A stretch of DNA of 64,000 nucleotides from Hysterangium stoloniferum (GCA_015178975.1 WHVD01000067.1:405571-469570), one strand, 5' to 3'; counted from the stretch's first letter, positions 24,107 to 37,073 are shown. Notes: generated by a model not told the origin, from the sequence alone. Made by a program: numbers and translations.

Positions 24107-27100
24107 ATGGCTTCAAAAAGAATGTCCATATCTGCTCTACTCTCTTCAGATAGTCCTAGCACACCTACGACATCCAGGCAACCGCCGACACCAACACAGG
24201 ATCACGAATCACAACAACCCCAACAGCAGCATGCCTCTGAACCTCCACAAAAACGTGCACGGCACAACTCATATTCACAACAATACATAGAAAGCTATCG
24301 GGCATATCCATATGTGAGTCAGCAGAGTCAGACGCGCTCTGCAGCACCCGGATGGGAGGAAAGGGAGAGGGAATTACAACAACGGGCTATGATGATGGAA
24401 AGGGGCCACGAAGAGAGGTGGCGGGCACAAAGTGATGACCATAATTCAACGTCTGCAATTGGGGGGAATATTGCGGAGAGTCGTGCCGGTATACTTACCA
24501 GGGGGGAAACAAGGCCAATTGCACAGATAGGCCCATCGTCCCACCTGGTATCATCTGCCCTCCCTCCGCCGCAATTGCGACATCGGGATGTAGTGCAACA
24601 ATCCTCAAGTTCATTTGAGAGATATGGGGAGGGAGAGAGAGGACCGCCCTTGCATCCGTCTCAAATACAACATCCACCCCCACCCCCACCCCCACACCCT
24701 CATCTCGCTCAACAGCATCAACATCAGCAACAACAGTTCCAACAGCATCCTCATTCTGCCCAGGTTCAACCACAGCATAACTCTCAGCATGCCCTGCATC
24801 TTCGTGACCGCCCCTCTCCAACAACATACACCCCACACAACATCAAGTCTATGACACTTCCTGGTGTGTTGCCTCGTGGGGATCTTCAAAAGATGTCGCC
24901 TACACACAGAGATCCGCAGCGAGACAGAGGGTTCGTAGCGGGGTCTTCGACGCAGAGGATAGCCGGAGAAACAGGCCTAGTCATGGGCTCACCCACGCAG
25001 AGTAGGCCAGATCCCTCCCCTGTGGTGGGGGGGAGATTATCACCTACACAGAGAGGAATTTCTACTGAGCCTCCAAAGCGAAGGGCCCAAGGACCCCCTT
25101 CTGTAGCGGGGGATGAGAGGATATCACCTCTGCAGCGTGTTCTTGCGCTCCCCCCTCATACCGAAAAGCTACCGCCGACTCACAGAGCTCCTGGACCAGA
25201 GTATCAGAGGGGTTCTAGCATAGAAGTGCATAGAGGCTTGGGTGTGGATATGCCAAGAGGGTCAGGACCAGGCATGGGCACTCAAAGCGGCATGGAGATG
25301 CAGGCGCAACGTGGATCAGCCATTTCTTCCACTCAACGAGGGCTAAGGACAGTGGAAAGAGGTCGGGATATGGAAACAACTTGGAGAGAGCAGCAGCAAC
25401 ACGAGGCGTTTCGAGAGCAGCGTCAACACGCAACATTAAGGGAGCAGCAGCAACAGGCGGCGTTGAGGGAGGTTGTGGAAAGGGAGATGCATGAACGTGA
25501 GCGTGAACGAGAGCAACATTTACACAATGGGGCGCGGGGTCAACTCTTACAGGGGGTGCGGGATCAACGTGCAGAACGGTCGACGCGGGAGCAACATCAA
25601 CAAGGAGTACGGGAAAAACATATACAGGACCCCCTGGAGCAACAGAGGCATTTACAGGGGGCGCGGGATCAACGTGCAGAGCGGTCGACGCGGGAGCAAC
25701 ATCAACAAGGAGTACGGGAGCAACATATACAGGACCCCCTGGAGCAACAGAGGCATTTACAGGAGGCGCGTGAGCAACTTATACAGGAGCGTGAGCAACT
25801 TATACAAGGGCGTGAGCAACATTTACAAGACCTCGAGAGGGAGCGGGAACGAGAACAGCTTTATTTGCAGCAGTTTCTTCAGCAACAGTTGCAGCACACT
25901 CAGCATCACTCGCGCCACAACCCTCCTCATCACCACATGCAGCAGCAACTTTCCCAGCAAACCCCACACCCTGTCCGACGTCCCCAACACCCCGTCGGCC
26001 ACCCACAACAGCACCTCCAAAAGCTACAGCCTCTCCAGATGGGTCCACCGCCCCAGCTCTCACCGCGTCAATACTCTCCACATTCCAATGTCCATTCCCC
26101 GCATCCGAACACGCATTCCCCGCATCCAAAGGCGCAATCTCCCCATCCAAATGCGCAATCTCATCATCCCATCCTTCCCCAATCTCACTGGCCACCTTAT
26201 GCTGCTCCGTTTCGACCATTGTCTCCCGAACGGGGACCAGTGTCCTCCAATGAGATATCTGACCCGAGGCGAGAGTCGGAATTACGGGGTGGAGAACACG
26301 GGCGCGTGGGCATGGCAGGTACTGAAAGACGGCGAGAGGCGGATCTTGAACAGGGCCGCAGGGTTGAGATAGAGAAGCCTTCCCGACGGCGGAGAGAGTC
26401 TGCACCAGTGCGTGACGCTCGGTTCATGACAGAAGGTGAGAGAGAAATAGAGAAGTCAGTTTCTTCCGTGGGCTTGGAGAGGGAAAGACCATTGTCGTCG
26501 AGGAGCGTCGAGCATCTACCGCAGGAGCGCGAGAGGGACAGACCAGGATCGTCGCGCAGTGCTGATCTACCCAGGAGTGAGTTTGCGCATTCACGTCGCA
26601 TGTCTGTCGATGAGATTCCGTCCACACCGCGAACTATCGAGATACCCCCTGCATCCCGTCCTGTCGAATTCTCCCTTCCCTCCAGCCACGTCGAACTGCG
26701 ACCATCTTCTCGTGTCGAAGTGCATCCACGACCTAAAATTGAGCAGCCTTCCCCTTCGCCTGTCACTTCCCGCAGTATCGTCGAACCGCACGAAGAGCGG
26801 TGGGTACAGCAGGAGCCTAACAGGGTTGTCTCTCCCAGCGATGGGCAGTTTGAACAGGTTAAACGCCAAGTCACGTCCCCGGCTCCGTTCGATACCCATT
26901 CTCAACTTCAGCCGGATAACTCTCCCTCTCAATTACGCCCACCCCTTCCGTTCGATACCCATTCTCAACTTGGACCCGATAACTCTCCCTCCCAATTATG
27001 TTCACTCCCTCTCCCCGCTTCCTTCCATCCGAAGATTGAACAATCACCTTCACCACCGATTTCCCAAACCCTCTCCCCAATTCAAATTCCTCCGCCCGCC

Positions 27101-29387
27101 AGCACTGTATCGGCTGCTGATGCTGGCGTGCTGGCAAGCCCCCAAGTGAGCGTGCCCACAACTGGCGCGATCGAGTCAGAGTCCGCACATCGGCCCGAGG
27201 CAGTTAGAACCGAAGAGGATGCCAGGAGGACCAGGGTAGACGTTGATGAACAGGTACAGAAGATGGATGTAGATGTGAAAGAGCCTGCGCACCTGACAGA
27301 TATGGATGAGCCGCCACGTTGTGGCACGAAAGAGCCGTCGGAGATGGAGATGGAAAGCCCAATAAAGGTGGCCACCGAGCATGTGTTGCGGAGTGAAAAT
27401 GAAGTTGACACCCCACGTCAGATAGAGATGGAAAGCCCAATGAAGGTGGCCACCGAGCATGTGTTGCGGAGTGAAAATGAAGTTGACACCCCACGTCAGA
27501 TGGAGATGGAAAGCCCAATAAAGGTGGCCACCGAGCATGTGTTGCGGAGTGAAAATGAAGTTGACACCCCACGTCACATTCCCGAATCAGAGCCACAGTC
27601 GTCAGATCGTACTCCAGAGTTTGAATTTCCACATGTTGCACCTGAACATGTCCCCACACCTCCTGCTCCTGCCTCAGAACCCGATTCTCGTCTTTCCAAA
27701 GACCATACTTTGCATCATAACACTACGCATCCAGAGGATCAACCGCAGTGGCCACCTGCTCCTCCGCGCCTCGCAGCATTGATGCCGCCCGTCTTACAGC
27801 TCCGTCCATCTCAAACAGGAGAAACTAAAGCTAACGAAAAAGGCCAGCCCAAGGCAATCTTAATTGAGCAAGATCAGTCTTTGGACGATGAGCTGCTTTC
27901 GCTCGTTGATGATGTCAAGCCAACGACTGAGCAGACTACTCCGTTGTCTCTGCCATCTCTTTCAAAGAAAACACCTGCTTCAGGAACCACCACTCCTGCT
28001 AAGGTATGTCTAATGTCCTCTTCTGTCCGAACATACGTAGCTTACTAAATCTGGAATACAAAGGCCAAGCCGAAAGCCCGGGCCCCAGCCAAAGCTGCCA
28101 AGGCTACTAAGACTTCTTCTCACCCCGATTCAGCAGCCCCCTCACCACCACCTATCTCGTCAAAGCCTCCAAAAACGAAAACAAAGACCACCACCGGATC
28201 GCGTAAAAAATCCACCAACGCAATGGCCATGTCTGCGAAGCCTGAGCCGACACCTGAACCACAACAGGAGGAACGGCGGTATTGTCTTTGTAGAAAACCG
28301 TATGAGGAAGATAAGGTGATGATAGCGTGTGACCGATGCGATGAGTGGTATCACCCTGCTTGTGTGAGTATGCCAGAAGTGGAGGTTGATTTGGTGGATA
28401 TGTTTATTTGCGAAAAGTGTGCGACTAGTAAGTGGCGTACATTGAGTGATTGAAGCTTCAACTGGACTGATATTATTTGTCTTTGTGTAACAGAGAATCC
28501 AGCTTTAAAGACGACATATAAACCGAGGTGTTACCGCGGAACGCACCATATTTCAGCACATGACGACAAGCCTGAATGCTGGAAACCTGCTCGCGGTGTC
28601 TTTTCCAAGTATTGTTCTGACAGCTGCGGCATGGCACATATGCGGGCTAAAATCGCACTTGTTGGCCATGATGCAAGTGAATTATGGCCTGTCGTACGCA
28701 ACGCCAAAAAGAGAGAGGGCGTAACTATCGAGAACGCGGTCTCTAAGAAAATCAAGGTGGAGAAGGAAGATAAAATGGATGTTGTCGTTGACGTTGGTCA
28801 GCCCAAGTCCGCCACGAACCGGACACCAGCTGAAGCCCGCGAACTGAAATCCCTCCAGGAACGCCTCATTTCAGTTATTCGCAAGCGTGAGGAGTTTAAA
28901 CTTGCCCTTGATCTTGTGGCGACGCGTCGACGGTTGCTTGATTTGGCTGTTGAACGTGCAAGCGGGAGGTTCTGTGGCTGGGATGCGAGGCTTGAAATAA
29001 GCGACATAGAATGGGCGGAATGGATTGGTACTGAGGCCGGGAAAAAGGCGCTAGACGGAGAGGAGGATGTCAATGATAACGAAGAGGAAGGGGCAGGCGG
29101 CTGGTGGTGCCATGGTCCTGAACAATGCCCCCGGCATACTGGGTGGCAGACAGTGAGGGATGCAGATGCCCAGAGGGAGGTAAATTCAAAAGTGCGTCGT
29201 TTAATTCTCCTTTGCAAAGGGGGAATGCTAACGCTGGTTGCTGCAGAATGCCAGCATCAAACAGTTAACCGATAGGGAGCGTGAGTTGAGGCGGAGGATC
29301 GAGGATCTGGATCCACCAGCACATGTATCGGTGAAGGGTAGCAAAATCAAGAAGAGACTTGCTCAACACAAAAAAAAACCACGATAA
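24107..29387 (+). CDS. Spp1 / CFP1-like PHD-finger subunit of the COMPASS (Set1) H3K4 methyltransferase complex, 1695 aa
   Basis: Exons: 24107-28003, 28064-28427, 28494-29179, 29247-29387, all in phase. Residues about 1373-1422 form a PHD finger (CLCRKPYEEDKVMIACDRC, WYHPAC, FICEKC) with the cage Trp of H3K4me readers. It is followed by the Cys-rich Spp1 module (PRCYRGTHH, CWKPARGVFSKYCSDSCGMA), a long helical region, and a last Cys/His patch (WWCHGPEQCPRHTGW). This order is that of Spp1/CXXC1, which directs Set1 complex to H3K4 in the nucleus. The first 1300 residues are low-complexity: poly-Gln/His, a charged coiled coil with tandem repeats (25551-25760), Ser/Pro-rich sequence and a 78-bp tandem repeat (27346-27579). 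Yeast Spp1 has about 350 residues, so the N-terminal extension is unusual. The start ATG at 24107 has the context ACCATGG; the frame is open upstream to about 23945. Confidence 0.88.
25551..25760 (+). repeat. two tandem 105-bp units coding a Gln/Glu/Arg-rich coiled coil in Spp1
   Basis: Units 25551-25655 and 25656-25760 are nearly identical (DQRAERSTREQHQQGVRE, then HIQDPLEQQRHLQ). Shorter EREQLIQ-type repeats follow to about 25850. The reading frame is preserved. Confidence 0.85.
27346..27579 (+). repeat. three tandem 78-bp units inside the Spp1 coding region
   Basis: Each unit codes 26 residues (MESPIKVATEHVLRSENEVD plus TPRQ-E). The copies are almost identical at the DNA level, so the expansion is recent and probably variable between strains. 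Confidence 0.9.
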
Positions 29388-29602
29388 ACCGATGTTGAAA
29401 CCTTCAGGCATACTTTCCGTGGATCACTCATTACTTTTACGCCTGTCTCACCCCCCCGCATATGACCACTAAGTAATGCGATATTAATCTGAACCGCTTG
29501 CCTCAGGATAAATTACTTGTAGTCCATGTAGCACTATGCAGTTTACATTGTATAACATAGCACTATCCCCGTATCCGTGTGACGAATGCACAAAGAAAAA
29601 AC
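29388..29602. other. 215-bp gap between convergent Spp1 and LSM1 genes
   Basis: Contains both 3' UTRs; nothing else was seen. Confidence 0.5.
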
Positions 29603-30185
29603 TTAATAGCCGTCTCCCTCGCCACCCTCCCGACAGAATCCGTGTTGCTCATATAGGATTGTAGCCTTGGCGTTTTCACGCCGCTTCCGAGCTGCAATTT
29701 CGGCGTCGTGTAGGACAGCTATTTGCTGTAATGGGACAGGGTGAAGGGGAACCTCGTCTTCAGCATCAAGATCCTATTCAAAATTAGTACCACCTCTCTG
29801 GTGTGAACTGGAACGCGACACACAATCTCTCCTAGTAACACAACATTTTCGCCTCTGATCAAAAACACACCCTTCCGAATATCCGAAAAGGCGTCCCCTT
29901 GGTGCACACGCTCCACCGTATCTTCTAGTACCAAATTCGCTGTTGAAACAGTGCCCGTTAGCGACACCGTTCACCATACAACGCCCATCAGCTCACCAAA
30001 CTGATCATATGAGCGCAAGACACCGAGGAGCTTGCGTCCGTCTCGTAGAACGACGAGCATCTTTTCTTCAGTTAATCAATGCGAGAGTGTCGAGGGGGGG
30101 AAGGAGGGACAGGCTACGTACTGTCCACGCAATCGACGAGTGACCCGGACGTTGTAAAAGGGATAAGAGCGTCCATCTCGGCCAT
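29603..30185 (-). CDS. LSM1: Lsm1, Sm-like subunit of the cytoplasmic Lsm1-7 mRNA-decay ring, 139 aa
   Basis: Exons in order of translation: 30185-30122, 30065-29997, 29939-29824, 29773-29603. The spliced protein carries Sm1 ([20 protein letters not shown], then [15 protein letters not shown]) and Sm2 ([17 protein letters not shown]), with the N-terminal GSLVDCVD and a basic C-terminal helix ([20 protein letters not shown]) as in Lsm1 proteins. Lsm1 distinguishes the cytoplasmic Lsm1-7 ring, which with Pat1 binds oligoadenylated mRNA 3' ends and promotes decapping, from the nuclear Lsm2-8 ring. The start is [10 protein letters not shown]; a second ATG three codons downstream is possible. All introns are 50-60 bases and in phase. 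Confidence 0.93.
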
Positions 30186-33100
30186 TTTTACTGGCGAGGG
30201 AGGGGATAAAGACGAAGGTGAATGTAGTAAGGATAAGCGAGAGTGGTGGAGGACGTTCGAGCGCGGATTCAAACTATTAAGTTCACATTTTGCCATGACT
30301 GGACATCAATTCTCCCAGTGAGACTAGAGGCAAAGTAACTCCATACTCCATACTTCTTGATGTTGCTTGCATTATGACTTTTGATATTCCTACGTAATAT
30401 TTTCAAAGTAGCGTTTAAATTACAGACTGCTGTAGCTGGTAAGTATAATGAATACCAGGTATTGAGATGACTTGACTGCACATTCGAGTCTTTCGTTCAT
30501 TCAACCCATTTAGAATTATTGATAAACATCATCCAAGAGTTGCAAAAGTTATCTTTCTCAATAACAGTATGTAGGTCAACTGTTACAATTGAGAAACACA
30601 TACTCATTCTGACCGATGTGGAAGTGACTTCCAAAAGGCTGCTTCTCGTCAGCACAACGCTCTCGAGGCTTTAATGAGACAGTCTCTGGTGCGGATGTCT
30701 TGGAAGTTAACATGTGAACGTTACCTTACCTCCGTGGCAATCATCTGTAATGGTCCACACGCAATTGCCGCGTCTGGAGATGCTCCCTCACGTATTTTCG
30801 AAACACCTCTCTATTGGTCCCTTCAATATTTCACGGAATCATGCTCAAGTTCATACTTTCGCTGTTGATTGTGCTTCCTTTTCACTCCTACGATAAATTA
30901 CTGATTGAGAATGCATTCAGTCCCTCAGCTGAACCAGACATCATTGCAAGGCTCTCAACGAAAGTACGGTTCAGAAGTCCGACGATTTTTTATAAAGATC
31001 ATACACATTCTACCTGAGAACCAATCAACTCATACAAAGCGCCTTCCTCGTTTATCGGTATTAGCTCCAGTATCGAAAAAAAATACAACCTGCTTTTGCC
31101 TTGACCGCATTTTCAAATTGCTTGTTTTGCTTGTAGACGGTACTTGCCGTTCTTCCAGTCAACTCATCGCGACTTTATTTGGCAGATAGGTACGCTTACG
31201 TGCATCACATAACTGTAATCTCAGGATACCCCGGAGGAAGTTATTCGCTGCGTATGATGGCCATATTTGACGCACACGGCCATATTACGGAACACCTTGA
31301 TCCAATGATTAATTCCGAGTGGATCTTGCTTCACATATTTCTTATGGTTCGCTATATCGAACAAAAGGGATCCAGATAGGCATCGACGCTTCCTATCAGA
31401 TCAAATGTGTGAGCAAGCCTTATTTGTTTCTGATTGCCTTCTGACATTCTCACAATGACCAGATCGTCGTGTAAGCCTCATATTTTCCACATTCCCTGGT
31501 CGAATTCTAAGACATATTTTCAATTTTGATACAAACCCTTACTGGTAACATCAACTCGGTGAGTACTTCCGTGTTCATATAGAATGTTTGTTTTCTTGTC
31601 TTTTAGAACTTTCTAATGGACTGGCACTTTTTCGGGGCCCTCGGAATATGTCTGTTTTTAGGATCGTGAAAATACGTTTCGACCTTGTAATGTGAGAAAT
31701 CAACGGAGCTCACAGAGCCCTTCCCAGGGAGCCCATGTTGAATCTGTATCTGAACAATCTGTCCGCTCAGAAATCGACATTGTAACTCGCCACCGACATG
31801 TAACGATGGAGCTGATGATCCTATGGTCGCATCCATGTCCTTGGGTGCAACAAACACTTTGATTTAATAACAGCAATGTGACCTGAATTAACCTCCTAAG
31901 TGCCTTCTGCCCCAGATCTTGTCGACGGTCGTTATTTATGTTCATAGAAATTGCGGTCCGAAGCCGCACTGGAGATCTCTCGATGGTTCCTGTCCATCTC
32001 CCCTGGGGTCCTGGATATAGCCCTAAAAATGAACGCATTTCTCCCTTAACGAGGTAGTTATCTTGATTGCAAATTCTGCTGGGACCATTCTTGGACACAA
32101 ACTCTAACGATACATATACCTCTTGCTTTCGGGAACACTTATTCGATCAACCATGTAACCCTGCTTGATTGCACTTATTATCTGATAGTGATAAATCGAC
32201 ATGAAGATTTTGAGTGTACTAGACTATTCCAGATTTCAACAAGATCTGTAATTTTGGACATCCTTCGGAGACGGAAGTCCATTGGAGGATGCTTAGCCTC
32301 ACTCTCAATAATTATTCCAGCGGACATATGCTTTCCCATCCTCGTCTTTCTTCAAATTACCAGCTAGGCCATAGCACTGGGTCCGCACTGTGCCTCCCAA
32401 AGCTACAATTCCGCTTCATGTGCTTCTCTGCGCGCGGACCCCGGGTGGCCCGCTGGGCTATATGCAGGCACTTGTGATGATTGGATCAGCACAATAACGG
32501 CGATAATGTTCGTTTCGCTGATTTTCTTTTTCCGCCCTGTCTAACAGAGCTGCGACCTGTATCGGGGAATGTACGTCAGCATTAATTGTCATCCCCCAAT
32601 TAAAGGAAGTTGTTGCCAATCAAAGCACGAATTAGATTGTCGCCATCTCTTCAATAACGTAGTAGTGCTTGAAAATGATATTCTAGTTCGGTTGAGGTGG
32701 TGTCAAGTGGTGCTCGGGAAGAATTCAAAGCGATCCGCATTGAGGATGTGTGGCTCGAGGTGCTATCAACCCGTCTTCTAGGAGAGGTCTGCATATCTTC
32801 CCATTTAAATGCTGTGTCCGCCTATTGTGGCGCTTCCCCCAACTCCCTTACCCGAGGTCTTCATGTTTATTCGACATTCCTCAGTGTCGGCTTCGGTGCG
32901 CCCCTATATCTAAACATTGATGTTATTCTGGGCAACCCAAACTTTGCTAACTGATTTAGTGTCACGACTTAATCTCAGTGATGACTCCAGTTAGATCTGG
33001 CTAAATATTATCAGTGTCCTGAAGTTATCCACGTACTGTTTATCTTCGGTATCTGTAAGTTATAATGCAGATACCAAGGTATGACCTCACTTAAAAGATC

Positions 33101-34140
33101 CTTTGATGGGTCGGTACTCTCTGATAAAAATGGTGAATCAATCTCTTGTTATGTTGCACAATCCTGATTTTCATTGGATTATACGGGGATACAAATGTTA
33201 GCCGAATGTGGGCGATCTGGTCATGATCGTTGGATGCATCAAACCTATGAGTCAGTTTATAAAACGCCCCGGATCCTATTCCTCTTGTGATTTGTTAGCC
33301 GAAGTCCTGAAACTGGATGCTTCCTTCAATCCTATTCCTTGACTCACCTCCACTTCAGTATGTGGCGGCTGAGCACTGCATTGTCTGTTGATCTTCGAGC
33401 CCACTCCGGTATCGGTATGCTTATTTGCGTGTATAACGTTGATTGCTTTGAATAACTACTCTACGCATTTTACGTAGTCGCCCTCACTCAGAATCACATG
33501 TGCATGCGTCCTGGAGTACTATAATACTCCTGGGAATTGGGACTAATTAGGCGGGTTGTTTACAGTGGCCACATTTGGACTTGAGATAATGTTTTCGAAC
33601 AAATCAAATTCAACGGACGGCTGCTATCGCCAGCTACAGAGCTAATTAATCGTTTGTCAACGGCTGGTCATAGTTAAGCCCGAGCCTGTACATATCAAGG
33701 CGCGTATGTCAAAGGTCACATGGATGGGTTCACAAACGTTATCGTCTTTGCAATGTCCTTGTTACATCTGGGATGGTGCAAAGCTAATAAAGGCAAGCTA
33801 ATAAAATGCTAATGTAAGGAGAGTGTACTCGAATTTCAAGCACTCGTCACGGTCCTTTGTAAGTATGATTTATGTCTTTATTTTTGTTAAACTGAGATGA
33901 TATATTTAGATTGCAAGGTATTAATGACCTAGATCTATCTGTCTCTTCAGTGACTCGTCTATAGCACGCTATCTAGACGAGTCATTCCCAGTAATATTTA
34001 ATTATTACGATATAATACAACCTGTATCATTGCTCCTGATTGAGAGACTCCACCTCAACTGGGCATAAGCGCTGTCTGTGACTATCCAAGTTTTTACTGC
34101 TACTTTGTCGCCCTTTTTTCTCTGCTTTCTAACATCATCT
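30186..34140. other. gene-poor stretch of about 4 kb
   Basis: Only short, unrelated open frames were seen. A perfect 11-bp inverted repeat (TGACTCGTCTA and its complement, 33951-33984, loop 12 bases) is the one clear structure. No tRNA or transposase was recognised. Confidence 0.4.
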
Positions 34141-34146
34141 AAACAT

Positions 34147-35255
34147 ATGGGGCAAGCTATTCCTATACTCAGAATTTCTTATTTCCTGTTATTTAACATT
34201 TGGACCTCTGTCAAAGAATCAGCTCCTCCACCACAATTGCACACTTGTTTAGGTTGAAACCTGGGGAGAATAATATGATACATTATATATAAAAGTCTAA
34301 ATAAGAATGGATGCTTATATGTACATACAGTATGGAATGTAGGGACTGGCGACACTTGTATGCTGCATTAGTGTAGGTGTGGCCGTTCCCTACATTCCGT
34401 CCTGTATAGGCATCCATTCTTGTTTATACTTTTAGATATAATATAAAATATTATTCTCCCCGAGTTTCAAACTGAAACAGTGTGTAATTGTGGTGGAGGA
34501 GCTGATTCTTTAATGGAGGTCCAAATGTTACAGCTGTTCCGGATACGTAGTGCGGAGTTTGAAAATCAATAAAGAAATTCCGCTTTGGTCCCAAAAATAA
34601 ATTGCCTTGTAACTCCATAACGGAGAGGAAGTAAGGTATAATAATTTGTATTAAACATATATATATATATGGGGCAAGTTATTCCTATAATCAGAATTTC
34701 TTATTTCCTGTTATTTAACATTTAGACCTCTGTCAAAGAATCAGCTCCTCCGCCACAATTGAACACTTGTTTAGGTTGAAACCCGGGGAGAATAATATGA
34801 CATATTATTCTCCCCGGGTTTCAAACAGAAAAAGTGTGTAATTGTGGCGGAGGAGCTGATTCTTTAACAGAGGTCCAAATGTTAAATAAGAGGAAATAAG
34901 AAATTCTGAGTCTAGGAATAGCTTGCCCCATATATATATATGGTGAATACAAAGTATTATATCTTACTTCCTCCCCATTATGGAGTTACATGGCAATTTA
35001 TTTTTGGGACCAAAGCGGAATTTTTTTATTGATTTTCAAACTCCGCACTACGTACCCGGAACAGCTGTAAATACCAGGAAATAAGAAATTCTGGCTATAG
35101 GAATAGCTTGCCTATATATATGGTGAATACAAGTTATTATATCTTACTTCCTCCCTGTTATGGAGTTACATGGCAATTTATTTTTGGGACCAAAGCGGAA
35201 TTTTTTTATTGATTTCCAAACTCCGCACTACGTACCCGGAACAGCTGTAAATCAT
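34147..35255. repeat. nest of fold-back (MITE-like) repeats, two families
   Basis: Family 1 begins ATGGGGCAAG and carries the segment CAGCTCCTCC; family 2 ends in CAGCTGTT and carries CCGCACTACGTACC. A complete family 1 fold-back lies at about 34670-34938: both halves are near-perfect inverted copies, and it is bordered by TATATATA. A larger palindrome surrounds it: family 1 left arm 34147-34280, an inner inverted repeat centred near 34355, family 1 right arm to 34530, family 2 inverted 34531-34665, then family 2 direct at 34941-35072 and again at 35121-35254 with a family 1 end between. No transposase is present. Confidence 0.8.
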
Positions 35256-35299
35256 TCACGAGGAAGTACAGTAGTCTGGGATCGTGGAGACATTTCGAT

Positions 35300-36806
35300 T
35301 TAATCTGCTCCTACTGCCTCGTCTGGCACAGTTTCTGGTGCGCCGATGAGTACACTAGATGGCCTGGTGTTTAACCAAAGCACAACATTAATGACCCCAC
35401 TCATAGCAAATAAGGAATCAGCAAAGAATATTGCTCCAGACGGAATCATATTGTCCTCTGCTTTTTTTTTGTACCGGAAGCGAATCACGGATATACTGAG
35501 GGTAACGAAGATATACGACAATGGGTATCTATTATTGGTGGGGGTTGATTAACACGATGTCGCACGATTATGCTTTCGGTGAGAACTTACAGAAGCATTT
35601 TGAAAGCCTCCTTCGCGCTATCTTGATGGGATCTGGCACTATCTGATTGCGGGACGCGAGGTGTTCCTCCTCCATTGGATCGTACTAGAGAGGTGGGGGA
35701 AGGTGGTTTTTGGAAAATTATCTGCCCCCCTTCTACTACAAGTATCTTGCGCAGGACTAAATAAATGAGCACATAAAGAGTAACTGACAGAATGGTAGCG
35801 GTCCAGAACCACGCATATTCTCCTCCTACTCGGACGCTGTCGTAATTGCTTCCAATCCAACACCCTATATGAACATCAGTAAAGTAATAATGGGCTAATG
35901 CGAATTTTTACAGTATCTGGATAATTATTTCAGCAACTATAAGAGAAAGTGTGGCAAAGGCAAAGGCTCACGGGGTAGGAGCTATATAGTTTTTTGAACC
36001 ATTTATCGCGACTTCGATTGAGGGAAGGAGAATGACAAATAACCAGATAAGAACTACAAAGAACACAGCAATTTTCTTGGATCGATCCCCAGTGTCCGAC
36101 CTAAAGAGTATAGCGCTAAAGGTATAGAGTGCAATGGCCTTGTCAACGAGTAAGCATTCATTTATAGGAGTGATGAATTATGATTACCATAGTGGACAAG
36201 GCAACGGCCGTATCACCGATTTGCTGGATTAGACCTGTGTCTCAAAAGGTTTGGATGGGCTCTACATGGACATTCTTTTGACCTCATACCTTGTGCAGTG
36301 CAATACGCGCTGCACACGACTTTGCCTCTTGAAAGCCACCGCCATGACAGGGCCTGTCCAAGGCCTTGGACGAGATCCGCGAAAAATAAGGACAGCTGAT
36401 GGTACGGTTTGTTTAATAGAGGATGGGATGGGATGGGAGGAAAGGCTATGTAACAGACCATGTAGACTTGAATAGGGGTCTTGATGAGTTTTGACCAGGG
36501 CTGGGGGGGATTTTCTCGACGAGTACGGGCGATGCGTTTCTGTGTGAAAGTATTACGAAATGTAAGGACGATAGGAGGAAAGATGACTTGCAATTATTAT
36601 GATAAAGACACTGAGAACAGCGAGCATTGATGCGATTCCGACCTCAACATTGACCTTGGGAGGGATGTGGGTTAGTTTATGGAGTGGTAGGACATAGATG
36701 ATGAGCTTACGAGAAGGCCTAATGATTGCCCTATGGTCAAATCGGTTTCACAGGGAGATATAATGTGGGCAACCTGAGGAGACCTAGGGTATAGAGAAGA
36801 GTACAT
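35300..36806 (-). pseudogene. seven-transmembrane receptor-like gene (fungal Git3/cAMP-receptor type), probably decayed
   Basis: Exon-like blocks in order of translation: 36806-36711, 36654 to about 36588, 36539-36459, 36395-36290, 36234-36188, 36138-35972, 35864-35591, 35528-35300. Hydrophobic segments follow family order: ASMLAVLSVFIIIIA, LSLFFADLVQGLGQAL, CSAYCTAQG plus QQIGDTAVALSTM, KKIAVFFVVLIWLFVILLPS, NYIAPTP, CWIGSNYDSVRVGGEYAWFW with a membrane segment, LYPLSYIFVTLSISV and GAIFFADSLFAMSGVINVVLW. Two junctions do not close: after the first membrane segment the frame shifts, and after IAPTP the expected donor is missing so that translation meets TGA. Other introns are canonical. It may be a pseudogene, or non-canonical splicing may be used. 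Members are cell-surface nutrient or signal receptor candidates with unknown ligands. Confidence 0.6.
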
Positions 36807-36924
36807 GATGGCGTTGCAGGCAGGGAGTAGGCAGGTAGTAGGGCTGCTCGGCTCGCATTCTGGTCATCAGCGCGTAAGAGCAATAAGCCTGAAAATAGAG
36901 AATTGGGTGGCTTGGCTCGGTTCA

Positions 36925-37073
36925 ATTCTCAGCTGCCTACTACACACTTCTCAGCTTCCTACTACACACTTCTCAGCTTCCTACTACACAATTCTCAGCT
37001 TCCTACTACACAATTCTCAGCTTCCTACTGCACAATTCTCAGCTTCCTACTGCACAATTCTCAGCTTCCTACT
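36925..37073. repeat. 22-bp minisatellite, about 6.8 copies
   Basis: Unit ATTCTCAGCTTCCTACTACA plus CA, starting at 36925, 36947, 36969, 36991, 37013 and 37035 with a partial copy at 37057. The copies differ by one to three bases. A G-run/C-run hairpin (GTGGGGGGGC, AA, GCCCCCCAC) follows at about 37075-37094. Confidence 0.92.

Noticed and set aside
25473-26372. 299-codon alternative plus-strand frame inside Spp1
   Set aside because: It overlaps the low-complexity Spp1 frame and arises from its repetitive codons; the Spp1 frame continues into the PHD finger.
25800-27659. Long minus-strand frames opposite Spp1
   Set aside because: They are shadows of repetitive, stop-poor coding sequence; their repeats mirror the 78-bp units.
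30114-30296. Upstream extension of Lsm1 from an ATG at 30296
   Set aside because: The added residues are Ser/Pro-rich and unlike Lsm1; [10 protein letters not shown] at 30185 fits the family start.
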